Shown piece after piece: positions 1 to 11,000 of a stretch of DNA of 64,000 nucleotides. The first letter of the stretch is position 1. The number at the start of each line of letters is the position of its first letter. Position numbers and translations under genes: made by a program. This stretch comes from Seriola aureovittata (taxonomy: Eukaryota > Chordata > Actinopteri > Carangiformes > Carangidae), in NCBI RefSeq assembly GCF_021018895.1, contig NC_079366.1, positions 27,160,770 through 27,224,769 on the forward strand. The letters are read 5' to 3'. The notes beneath the pieces are model-generated. The model did no database searches. It saw nothing but the letters and a program-made list of their open reading frames with translations, and was not told the DNA's origin.

Positions 1-1935
1 GTGACACCTGAGCTTTTCATGCAAAGTGAAAATGCAGGTTTCAACACTGAGAAGTGTGTGGCACTTTAACACATATCTCATATATCTACCCTTTTTGTCC
101 AGACACGTATCTAAGAAATAAAATAACCAAAAAATCAAAAATAGCATCGTACATCTGTAACGAGAAAATTCTGAAGAAATTTTGAATATATAATTAAAGA
201 GAGCAGAAATTACGTGCACGCTATTAATAATCGACAATTACTTTCAATATAACAATGAATTTTCCAAGCAATTAATTTGCAGCAACCATTATAAAAGTCA
301 TAATGAAAAAGCCTTTATCATCTGCCTTTAAGTCTACAGCTCAGGCTGCTCTTCTTATCTGTCTTCTCAGGAGGGCAAGGCCTCACTACTGAGGAAACTG
401 TCAGGGAGGGGTGTTTGTCGGTATGTGTGCGTGTGTGTGTGTGTGTGTTTAAGTGGTTTTACTGCCAGGACTAAATTTACACAGCTGCTTGACACTAGTC
501 ATCATATTGAGCTGCCTCCGAACAACACACACCCACCACCCCATCAATCCCAGCAGGCATCATTTTAATCCTATTAACCAATACTCGCCTGAGTGTCCTC
601 ACAGTTTAGACAGAAACTATGTTCAGTCATGCCTCATGAACCAGTTTTCAAACCAGTTGTAGAGGCAATCAACTGCTCTGATGTCCAAAATATGTGTCAC
701 ACACACAGGGCAGTTGATGTTAACACGTGTGGCACTCGAGCCTCAGACCAAACCGTACAGACATCTGTCGCTAAAACTTCCCGTCCCTCCACCCTCTCTG
801 TCTGTCACAGGCCCGAGACTGGAGTCTGGTTTCACAATTGCAATGACCTTCTCATAAAACATTTGCCCAGCTGTTTTCTTGCTTTCTTCCCCCTCGTCTC
901 TCACTTCCTGACAGAGAGCTGTAGTTTTTGCTCCAGGTGGTAACAAGCGACCTCCCACCAGCTTCTTGCAGCTGAGCGTGGACCAGTTTGAACTCGTTTG
1001 GCAGGTTAAGTCTGGGGAAATGCTGAGCACATCAACGTAAACTCTGTCAGTGACAGTGTGTGGATTTATACACCTGCTTAGAGCATTTGGAAATAAATAA
1101 GATACAAGTATAAATCACTCCAAATATGTTTGTAGGTGTTTTTGAAACATTTCTCAACTATCAGGTTTCTGATCACACCCTTTCCCTGTGACTGACAGAC
1201 CAGCTTAACTTGTGTGTTTAATTTCTATGACACATCAAACAAAGCTAAGAGACAGGAGCTGAGTGACTCATACAACTCTGCTGAGCACTGTGAAACTATT
1301 GCAACATGATACACCACTTTCTTTCCTTTTTTACTGATGTTTGTATTGATAATAAATTAGGCTACGTGAGCATTTTGAATGTTGGTGGCAGTGCTACCCT
1401 GTAGATTTACTTCACCCAAACCTAGGAACCCTATTTATTTAAAAAGTGATGGCTGGTGGTTTTCAAAACCTGAAAATATTAGTGACGGTGATGAGACTTT
1501 GCTTTTGCTGAGACAATTAGTTAATAGACAGAAAATTAATCTTGTTTTTTTTCCCCAGGCAGAAATGACACAAATTCCTGTTTCCCCCATGAAGATTTGC
1601 AGTGTTTCTGTTTTACATCAATGTAACCTGAGTGTAGTTGGATTTTGGACAGTTTTAAAGACGTCATTTGGGATACATTTTTCAATATTCTCAAAAGACA
1701 TTTCAAAGCAACTAAATGGAATTCAACCATCATGAATTTGATTTACACCTGTGCTTTTCTTACAGCAGCATGTCAAACTATCAGGGTAGAAGGTCTAAAG
1801 TACTGTCAGCACATTAACAGATTAAAAAAAAAAAAAAAAAAGTTTAAGCACTAATCATTACTTTTCTGCTACTTAAAGAAAACTATTGTCGTTGGAAAAA
1901 GAACATTACACATATCACTTGGGTACTGATAGATA
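1..1935. other. Intergenic, no gene recognised
   Basis: No open frame here resembles a known protein, and I find no convincing exon with matching splice phases. The stretch holds a (GT)n microsatellite at about 424-448 and an A-run at 1824-1841. It ends at the poly(A) signal of the leftward atf4 gene. Confidence 0.6.
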
Positions 1936-1941
1936 TTTATT
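1936..1941 (-). terminator. atf4: Poly(A) signal of atf4
   Basis: AATAAA on the minus strand, about 810 bases past the atf4 stop codon. It is the most distal good signal in a stretch with no other minus-strand gene. The 3' UTR would then be 1942-2751. Cleavage position is inferred. Confidence 0.5.
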
Positions 1942-2751
1942 AGAAAAAAGAGCAATGCATTTTTACAAGCCAAACACCTGCGCTAAGAGACTGAGCTACT
2001 TGAGACATTATCAAGTTTTATCCAGCATTAAATAACAAAAGCCACGATCGGCAAGCAAAGGAGAAGAAAACTATATACACATTAAAAAAAAAAAAAGAAA
2101 ACAGTGTTACATCAAGAATTCATGAGGCCCCTTTCTGGACTTGAAGCTGTTAAGAGGAAGATCAAAATGGGGTGAGACTGGATTAAAAAGGAGTGGGTGG
2201 GTAACAAGGTTGAAGTGGTTTCTCACTTTACTGATACAGGAGTTATTTTCTTGAAGCTGGGCTGGGATCGAGCTATTGTCTGATGCTGGGAGTGTGAGGG
2301 AAATCTCTCGTCAATGGGTTTGAAAGTCTACAACACTACCGGGAGCTATGGTGACTTGTGTTTTGCATGCCTAATCTACAAAGACAAATATACACCCTGC
2401 CTGTACAAGTACTGCTAGTGAGGCAGGGAGTACACATGGGGATCTAACAGGGGACTGAGAGACAAGCATGTACAGATGCTTCACCTGACTACCTCCCAGC
2501 CCCCTGCTCTAAACTAATAATCTCAACTTTCAGAGGCTCTTCACTTTTCCTTCAGCTATTCCCTTCTCTCTGTTCAATGCTGCGTTTCATACATCCACCC
2601 TCACATGCCATTTGCCTAATAATCTCTTAAAACATACAATTCTAACACTAGAACACATTTCTTTGCGATAGCATGTGAGCACTGGAGCAAGAAACACAAC
2701 CCCATCACTACTCTGCAACAGCGAGACTGTACCACATAAGCATCCTGGTGT

Positions 2752-5353
2752 TTAAGCCACCGAGCTGGTCTTGCCGCGGCGGTGCTTACGAACTTCCTCC
2801 ATCAGGTCCTTGAGATACTGGATCTCTCGGCTGATGGACTCTGCCTTCTCTGCCAACTCATTGTTCTTCTTCTCCAGCTCTTCGCACTCTGAGTTCAGCA
2901 GCTCCTGCTCGACCCTCTTCTTCTGTCGGTAGCGAGTGGCTGCCGTCTTGTTCTGCTCCATCTTCTTCAGTTTCTTCTCCACCACTTTAGGAGCACCAGA
3001 CACCGATTTGACCCTGGGGACCTTGGCCGAGGGGGAGGAAGCGGTAGAGGGCTCCGGCTTGGAGTAGGGTTTGGTCCTGGAGGAACCAGCTGTATGGGAG
3101 GGGGTGGGAGGAGGAGATGGGAGGCGAGCTGGTGAGCCAGCAACTGACTCGATTCCAGAGTCGTCTTCGCAGTCGCTTGATCGAGGAGAGGTTTTAATGG
3201 ACGGGTCCGCAAGAGATACGAGGGAAGGCTCGTCTTTGTTGGCGAGCACCACTACAATGTGAGATGTGGGAATGGACAGCACGATGGGGGTAGTTGTCTG
3301 AATGTTTCCACTGGGTTCTGGGATGATGGTGGTGGTGGTGTTGGTGAGAGATGCAGCCGTTTTCTCTGCATCCAGCACATCCACTTCACTTCCTAGCTCC
3401 AATGTGTAGGCTTGAGGAGAGGGGGGAGACAGAGCGGGAGCTGGGGAGGGAGGCTCAGACTTCATATCAACCTCCTGATCAGGAACCATCTCTGTCTTCT
3501 TGGCCTCAGCTGTCCCAGGAGGAGGGAGATCCAGAGGGAGGGAGGGGATACCGGCCAGTGACAGGCCCAGCTCCAGGCTGTCAGGTGAGGTGGGGATGGT
3601 TGTGTCGAAGGACTCTAGATCCAGATCCATGTGGGAGTCGAGCGAGGCCAGGAGATCCTCGGGGGAGCTGGGAGAATCTTCAGATGAGCAGGAGCCAATG
3701 AGGGAATCCAAGTCAAATTCACTCAGGTCAATTTTCTCTGACATCCAATCCATGCCTGTGAAGGCATCACCTGCTGACAAAGGATTTACTTATTAATATT
3801 TCATCAACATCACAATGAAATAGCAACTGGGATACAAATACAAACAATAACTTCAGGTGCTTTATGGTAATCAGATTGCCAGTAAATACAAAAACATGTT
3901 TTTAACATCATACTCAGTGTCTTTATAATATTTATTGAATAATGACCCCAAGCACAACTTAATCTTTCCAAATCCTACCCTGTATTAGTAAGGTTTGTGA
4001 CGCATAAACACTTGATAATACATTCAGTAAGGGAGGAACTTGATTCTTTCAACTGATGCCAAGACCTGCAATGAATTCTATACACATGAATGAGGATAGT
4101 CATTGTGAAAAAATGCTCAAATACACACTTAGAGCCACACCTGGGCTGCAAACCAATAAATGTTCATCACTGGCCACCACACCTACCACTTACTGACTCA
4201 CGTGTTTAATTTTGGTGCTGGATGTGTGTAGAGTGTCTTAACAAAGACTTTGCACATTTTGGTTTGCATGTTCACTAACACTTTAGTCCTAAATGTTTTG
4301 GGCAACTTCCATTTTTACTGTAGAAATGTAATGTGGAATTGTGTTGTGACCCAGTACCACAGAATTGTAGCATCTAGGACACGCTGCCTGCAGGGCAGCC
4401 GTAAATGCTTTACTGACACAAAACCGCCCATATGAAACATTTACTGGGAGCCTTAGAGCAGTTAACATTCCCTCCAACAATCACCTCTAACTGTGGAAAC
4501 ATTTCTAGCCCTCAATTTCTTTCATTGAACAACTGATTGATGCCAAGAATGTGCTTCTTACTTCACCTGCTATTTTAGTTAGTCACTTTTCTTTCAGTCA
4601 CCAATTTCCCTTCTTCATCTTTTCATAGATTTTTTAATTCAACTCAACTGTGCTTCCAATCTTTTGTTCCTTTTTGAGACATTTGTTAAGAATTATCTTC
4701 TTCATATATGTGAGAAATTAAAATTTAAAGTCACTCTCACCTTTGCCATCATCTGCTCCAATGTGGGCATGGAGCAAATCGCTGGCACCCAGCCAGGGGA
4801 GGGACAGCGAGTCCGCTCCAGCCTTGGTTCCCAGAAACAAGGAGGGATGTGTGGGAGGAGGAGAGGGAGGTGGGGAAGCAGAAGAGAGTGGGGAGGATGA
4901 CAAGGTCTGAAAGGGAGACAGGGAGGATACGTAGGAAGATAAAGAGAGGGGGGGCGAAGCTGGCGCCTTCCCCTCTAGAGAGGAGGAGGGAGAAAGAGCT
5001 TCTTCTTCATCTTGGTCCAGAAGGGGCCCCATGGGGTCAGCCATCAGAAACGAGGGCCCTGTGGACAAGGACTTCCTCAATAAGTATCTAACTTTATGCA
5101 CAAAATACACAATTATTCTATTTATGCAAGACTGATTAACCAAAAGCGTTTTTCAGATCACATCCCTGCTAAGTATAGGCATCTAAAGCCATACTTAAAG
5201 TCCATGAAGCCAAACTTTGCAGTTGTTTATTCATACTGTGCATTCCCTGTATTGACTAATATTTGTGGTAGTGCTTTGGAAACATCTGTCATCACAACAC
5301 CAACCTAAGTACAGGGCCTCCACGTCCCCCAAGGCCAGCTGGGAAAGTGTCAT
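2752..5353 (-). CDS. atf4: Activating transcription factor 4 (bZIP)
   Basis: Master transcription factor of the integrated stress response; binds amino-acid-response (C/EBP-ATF) elements as a bZIP dimer in the nucleus. Three coding exons on the minus strand: 5305-5353 (start MTLSQLALGDV), 4741-5058 and 2752-3773, joining in phase to about 462 residues. The acidic, Ser/Pro-rich N-terminal half carries the typical DAFTGMDWMSEKIDL block near residue 125. A beta-TrCP-type DSGIES sits at about 327-332. The C-terminus has a basic region (KMEQNKTAATRYRQKKR, about 393-409) and then a leucine zipper to about 450. The start ATG at 5353 is chosen because only this frame splices on to the conserved N-terminus. 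The leader carries two uORFs, listed separately. The gene lies near rps19bp1, as in human. Which teleost paralogue (a or b) it is cannot be decided here. Confidence 0.96.
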
Positions 5354-6529
5354 GGCTGCTGCTGGTCAGTGGTAGCCGTGAACGGGTGAATAAAAACAAA
5401 GGCGAGTCCGATGACGTTAGCAAGTCGAGGGGTTCGGTACTGCTGTCGACGGCAGCAAAGCTGAGGGTGGTTGCCGAGAGAGACCTGGATGAAGGAGATA
5501 ACAGACATGCAAACAATGTCATGGGGAGAGAATGAGGAATCAACTCAGTTTGAGTGTTACTTTATTAAGAGGTTAAATATTGGTGGAAACATTTTGGGAG
5601 CTGAATGTCCACAGCTAAAAAGGAAAACACCACAACAAACAAGCTTTAATCACAAATAAAGAGCTGGGACCAAAGTACTATTATGCCACGTGGTTCACAA
5701 CACTGAGTGGGTCAACCTTATGTGTGCATGAAAGATCCCCATAGTGTATATACACATTTCTTGAAACAACAACACAATTCCAGATTATAACAACCCTCAT
5801 GCAAACAGTACAACTTTCTTGTTGGTGTGCGCTTGCGCTGTGAAGACTTTCTACTCCTCTCATATGGGGGAGGGGAGGCTAATTTTGGCTAATCCGTTCC
5901 ACTGAAGTGTCACAGCGCCGTTGATGGTTAACACCCGCCCTCCACCGGGGGATAACATTTCCTAATTTGGTCATGCTTTGGTTCGTAACTCCGCCCTCCT
6001 CAGAGGAGATGTGGGAGGGCAACCGCCATTTTCACAACAGAGCCATCTGTCCCAGGGCTGAGTGGGAAGGACGGTGCGCGCCATTTTGGACACGCCACGT
6101 TGTCAAGAGTTTAATATACACAAACACAACCAATGTTGAAAGACATTTAACAGCCTGACTGTTGTTGTGAAATACACGTTAACTTTAACCGAGCTGCCTA
6201 CAAAACGTTTCTCTCACAACTGTAACAGCCGTTGATAGGCCTCGATGATTTAAAAACAAAAACGGCTCACAACACAGGCTGTTGGCCGGCTGGGACTACC
6301 TCAGCTGACACTGTAATTCGACACTGACACACCAACTGTAAACCCTCATCTCGGGATCGACTTATAGATTCGCCCATTGTTTTCAAGAATAAACCATTTT
6401 GAGCGCGCCTAACCGTTACTCAACAGGTATGTTAACTTCATCAAGACTAGCCGGTCGAGCTTATATTTACGCCGACAGAAACCAGACATGAACGGGTATG
6501 GAAAATATCGGAAAAAATACTTACGCCAT
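5037..6529 (-). CDS. atf4: atf4 inhibitory uORF2, spliced, overlaps main start
   Basis: The ATG at 6527-6529 lies five bases before a strong donor (GC|GTAAGT at 6524). Splicing to the acceptor before 5484 gives exon parts 6525-6529, 5305-5484 and 5037-5058. These form an uninterrupted 68-codon frame beginning MASLSATTLS and ending VSDG before TGA. It passes through the atf4 ATG (5353) in another frame and stops 71 spliced bases later. Vertebrate ATF4 mRNAs are known to have exactly this arrangement: translating uORF2 blocks atf4, and when eIF2 is phosphorylated, delayed reinitiation skips it. Length, overlap and intron are seen; the regulatory role is family knowledge. Confidence 0.85.
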
Positions 6530-6680
6530 TTTGCCAGAAATAGCCAGTGCACTTAGCCGTTGCACTGCCAGGTTGTTGCCACTGCAAGGATAGCCGCCGC
6601 ACGCCTTCACAATGCCATTTTAGCGCGTGATAGCTACTACTGAGAGCTGATAGTCACTTGATCTGTTGTGGAAACGAAGA
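6525..6680 (-). other. atf4: atf4 5' leader exon (non-coding except uORFs)
   Basis: First exon inferred between a TATA-like element (6704-6709) and the donor at 6524. It holds the short uORF1 and the start codon of uORF2. The 5' end at about 6680 is an estimate from TATA spacing. The intron 5485-6524 is relatively GC-rich and unremarkable. Confidence 0.65.
6607..6618 (-). CDS. atf4: atf4 uORF1 (three codons)
   Basis: Minus-strand ATG GCA TTG TGA, encoding Met-Ala-Leu and stop, 77 bases upstream of the uORF2 ATG. Mammalian ATF4 also has a three-codon uORF1, which lets ribosomes resume scanning. Far too short for ORF finders, and supported by its position inside the inferred leader exon. Confidence 0.82.
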   Translation of the reverse strand: MAL

Positions 6681-6703
6681 ACGAGCGGAGGGAGTCACAC
6701 TGG

Positions 6704-6709
6704 TTTATA
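6704..6709 (-). promoter_or_regulatory. atf4: TATA-like element of atf4
   Basis: TATAAA on the minus strand (within GTATAAACCA), placed so that a start site about 30 bases on falls near 6675-6680. The surrounding 6500-6800 is richer in CpG than the flanks, as expected of a promoter. The exact start site is not visible. Confidence 0.5.
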
Positions 6710-6710
6710 C

Positions 6711-7204
6711 AGAGCCGAAGAACCACCGAGTGTATCCCTCCGCTGTGTCACTCCACGGGGGCGTTTCCTTGCGGTGTAAGTAGCAGCGCGAGTGAGAGGA
6801 GTTTCCGTTTCAAAGAATGAATTTCCAAACAATAATGAACGCCCATTTCAGCCGAGCAGTAGTAGTAGTAGTAGCCAAACGCGCATACCGCTGCGATTAC
6901 TCCGCTCGAGTCTTGTTTTTGATTGGCTAGATGCATATCTACACCCGACAGTTGACAAGATAGATCCATATGGAGCCTTAAGCACGACTTCCTCCCTACG
7001 TCAAATATAGGTCAAATGCAAAATGTAAACATTGAGTAAGGGAACACTATTGTGGGTCTTTTACGCGCCTGTTGAAGGCAAATACCAACTTCAAACATAT
7101 ATTACGTAATACATAACTCACTTACTTAAAGAAAACAAAACAATTATTTTAATCCGTGTTGACTTTTAGGCCGACCTTATCCTGCATCCTGACCCTAATT
7201 CTAG

Positions 7205-7239
<35 letters not shown>

Positions 7240-7629
7240 TTGTTTATCAAAATGTAATTTTTAATCATGTCATACAATCACGTTGTTGTCTGGAACTCAT
7301 CTGTTGTCATGTTTTTAATACTGTGTAGTGAGGCAAAAGTAAGTTTCCATATTGCGGACAATGGAGTTCCTAACAAACAACCTTCACTAGTAAGAAAATC
7401 ATAATCAGATTAGTTAGTTACACTGTATTTTCAGTCTTTCTCGTTTTGTGGGCGCTGTCCCTGCACCATAGTGCTATATTACTTGTTGATCTGTCCGCGT
7501 ATAGCCTAAGCAACATGCAGTCTCTTGTGAATTCATAGCAGCTTGTGGACAAACTTAATGAACCCGGCTATAGCTCACAGGGCCAAGAACTGGACTGCCA
7601 TCTGGTGGTTATCTTCAGCTATTAAAAGT
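6711..7629. other. Intergenic spacer between atf4 and the APOL-like gene
   Basis: GC-rich atf4 upstream flank to about 6960, including a short (AGT)n at 6858-6874, then AT-rich DNA with a T-run at 7208-7235. No coding exon is supported on either strand. Confidence 0.55.
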
Positions 7630-7635
7630 TTTATT
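7630..7635 (-). terminator. Candidate poly(A) signal of the APOL-like gene
   Basis: AATAAA on the minus strand, about 430 bases past the stop codon at 8068. Chosen as a plausible signal downstream of the last exon; others could be used. Confidence 0.4.
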
Positions 7636-8067
7636 TTTTACAATCTTGCACACATTTCCTTGTATAAACATGAACAAATGATGAACATAGCATTGAGGCT
7701 AGTGTGTGAATATATGATACTTTACTACTAATTAGTTCAAGAAAAAATTCTTAGCAAGAGCATCATGCAAAGTGACAAAGAGTAACAAATATTTAAAAGC
7801 CACAGAGATACACACAATCTCAGTTATATCTAGTCAAAGTAAACAGTCTGAAGCTACAAGCAGTAAAGCTGGAAAAAAGGTGGGCTGTAAAGTATATAAC
7901 ATGTCTTTAAAATAAACACGTAAACAAAATTAACAAAATTAATCATTAATCATTAATTAATCATTTTCACCTTTTTTTTTCCCCTTGGAATAATCAACCA
8001 AAAATCACATCAAACCGTAACCCATACATGAAAGCAGGTAGGGGACGGTCTACCAGTTAAAAAACAT

Positions 8068-11000
8068 TCACACCCCTTGACAATGCTTACTGAACAAGCC
8101 CTTGATGTGGATTAGCTCATCTAATCCATTATTGAGCCCTTCTGCTAGCTTGCGGATTTTAGTTGCAAGCTTCGACTCAAGGCCCTTTTTCATCTTCTCC
8201 CCATGTTTTCCTTGGGTGTAGTAGGAATCCATGGCAAGATTAAACCCTTCAATCATCCCACATGCCTGAGTGTTAGCCTCTAAGGCCCTGGCACTTCCAC
8301 CTCCTGTAGTAGAAAGGTTTACCATTTTGGCTACCCTCGCCGAATCCCTCCTGGCTTCACAGAGAAGGGACAGATCGTGCTGCTTTAGCTGCTCCATGCC
8401 CTTATTGACAAACTCCAAGGAGCTGATAATGTCCTTCATGAGGTCCATGTACTCTTGGAGTATCTTTTTCATTTTCTTCTTGTCGAGAGAGGTGCTCACC
8501 TGTTAGAACAGAATTCATAATCTGTTAAAAAAAGTTAGAACTACTTTGTGTTTATTTTTTTGTGTTTGCTTATAGCACCTTTTCATTATTCTGATCGCAT
8601 AAAATTGTGTTTGAGGGAAATTAACTGAGCATATTTATCCTACGGCCTGCTGTTTGCCAGTGTGTGTTTTTTTAATAATACCTTTAGGGGGCGTTAAAGT
8701 AGAGAAAGTTTGACACTTAGTGGCTTTAAATGACATATACATTTACTCATCTGGCAGATGCTTTTATCCAAAGCAATTTACCAGTTAGGGACATCACTAA
8801 AGCGTCAGTGCAGTAGGAAACTTTAGCGTAAGTACTAAGTAATACATCTATTTAATAAGTGCGCGGAGATCAAGAAAGGAAGTGAACGCACTGAAAAGGC
8901 ATAGTAAGTATTAGTTAGGCAGGTCAGGGTGTTTGAAGTGTTAGGAGAGGAGGTTCTCTCAGAAGAGATCAGTCTTCAAGAGATCCTTGGAGACGCCCCT
9001 GCTCTGATAGCATTTGGTAGCTTGTTCCACCATCAGGGAACCACAGACCAGTACAGTCTGGACTGAGATCGCTTTGTGTGCAGCAATGTCAATGTCAGAC
9101 GACATTCCTTAGAGGAATGCAGTTGCAGAGAATGAGCATAAGGCTGTATGATCGAGTTCAAATAGATGGGTGCAGAGCAATTATTTCAAAAAGAAAATCC
9201 ACACCACAAACTTTAAATAACCTTGTTGTTGTCACCTTGTCAGTGATGGCTGCTGTTGCACCAGTGACGCCACCGGCTGCAGCCACACCCACGCCGACTA
9301 CAGTCAGGGCCAGTGAGGCTCCCAGTGTCACAGGAGATAGTATCACTCCGGCTGCTGCTGCCACACCTCCCAGTACAGTTGTAGTTCCTCCGGTAATAGC
9401 AGCGATCTTGGTCCCTTTTGAATACTTTAGAGTGAAAAGGGAATTAATTTGATATACTTCAACTGAATTGTGTGTCAAACATACCTAAAATTAACTGGTA
9501 GTAATTTAATCAGTCTTGTTACCTTGTTTAAGTTGTCAGCGATGCACTGCAGCTCCGAAGTGTACTCCTTCAGGGTGGCAGCGCGTTCAGTCACCAGACG
9601 GATGTAAGTCTTGATAGCTTTATAGAGGTGTTCAGCTTTAATTTTGATGGTCCTGAGAAGTATTATAAGAACATTGTATTGGATCATTACAACTGAGCTT
9701 TAATTAGAGGAACCCATCCAGTTGAATCTAAAGCCAGACTGAGTTTGTGTCCAGACTGGGATAGTATTGAGGCTTTTAAATGACCTTTCATGTATAAAAT
9801 TTTGACCCGAGCAATAAGTGTGAAGGTTTGAGAGAGCAGGTCACAGCTGATGTGTGTTTTGGTCATGCTAGCAGAGAGGCTCTTGGGATGACTTGGTTGA
9901 TTGTTTGGATTTTCATGAAATTTGATACACACACTCATGTTACCCTCAGGATGAATTGTTATCACCTTGGAAACCCCTTAACTTTGAGTTTATAACCAAA
10001 ATACCTGCAAAGCTAATAATATTCCCATCAGCCTCGGTGCCAATTACAATATATTAGCATGCTAACACGCTATACAGAGATCATGAACATGGCAAACATT
10101 ATTTCTGCTACACCCCAGCACGTCAGAATTCTCATTTTGAACATGTTAGCATTTATGATGTTAGCATTTAGCTCAATGCACTGCTATATATCAAGGATAG
10201 AAACAGAAAAGGTGTAATCTGGTGTTTTGAAGAGGTGCACTTACCTCCCTGGAGGGATGTCTTTGCACAGGGAATCCCAGGCTGCAAGTCAATAAAACTG
10301 TGCCTTAGCAACATAAAAATGCCACGCTCACTGGGAACATTAATATTTTCAAACTGGTTCTCTTACTCACATTTCTTTTCCTTCCAGCATACCAACAGAG
10401 AGCTGGAATCCTGTTAGAAGATGAGAAGTCATTTATTAACAATGCAGCTAAAAAGACAGCGTATTCCTGGATAATGTTTTAGTGAAATAATTGTTGTAAA
10501 AGAAAGTTACCAAGATTTCATCTCCATGGTCAGGGTCTCGTCTTGGAAGTATGGGAGGCAGCCGGAACTGTTTTGCTTGATGGATATTAGTATTTGATTG
10601 ATCAGCAATCACCTGAGAATAAATGACAATCCAGGCATACCAAGTGAAAGGACAAAAACATGTTTTTAGATCTGTGTGATCTTTTTTTTCTTCCCATATC
10701 AGTTATCTGATAGAGGCAGTCTGATGGATTATTTTCATTCTTTTCATGCCTTACATGACGTTTCTGCCTCATCTCATGAGCTTCAGAAGATTTTTATTAT
10801 TACAAATCTACAGGTCTTTGTTCTACCTCACATTTACAGACATGATGGTTAATTTTCCCCCTTTTTTCTGGTGTAGTTTTAAATCTAAATTCAGGGCCTT
10901 CAGTTTTGATGGCGTTGGTGGGGCATGATTCCATTATGTGATTAAGGATTTTGGTCTTTTTATAACATCTGAATAGATTTTATTGCATAATAATAGGGGT

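Noticed and set aside
593..943. 116-codon plus-strand open frame
   Set aside because: No similarity to a known protein, no flanking splice logic, low-complexity surroundings and a comparable open frame on the other strand; likely chance.
3071..3796. Plus-strand frames of about 60-116 codons across the atf4 last exon
   Set aside because: They are the opposite strand of a strongly biased coding exon (Ser/Pro/Glu-rich ATF4).
9687..9965. 92-codon minus-strand frame inside the APOL-like gene
   Set aside because: Lies in a dispersed repeat within an intron; the real exon ends at 9652.
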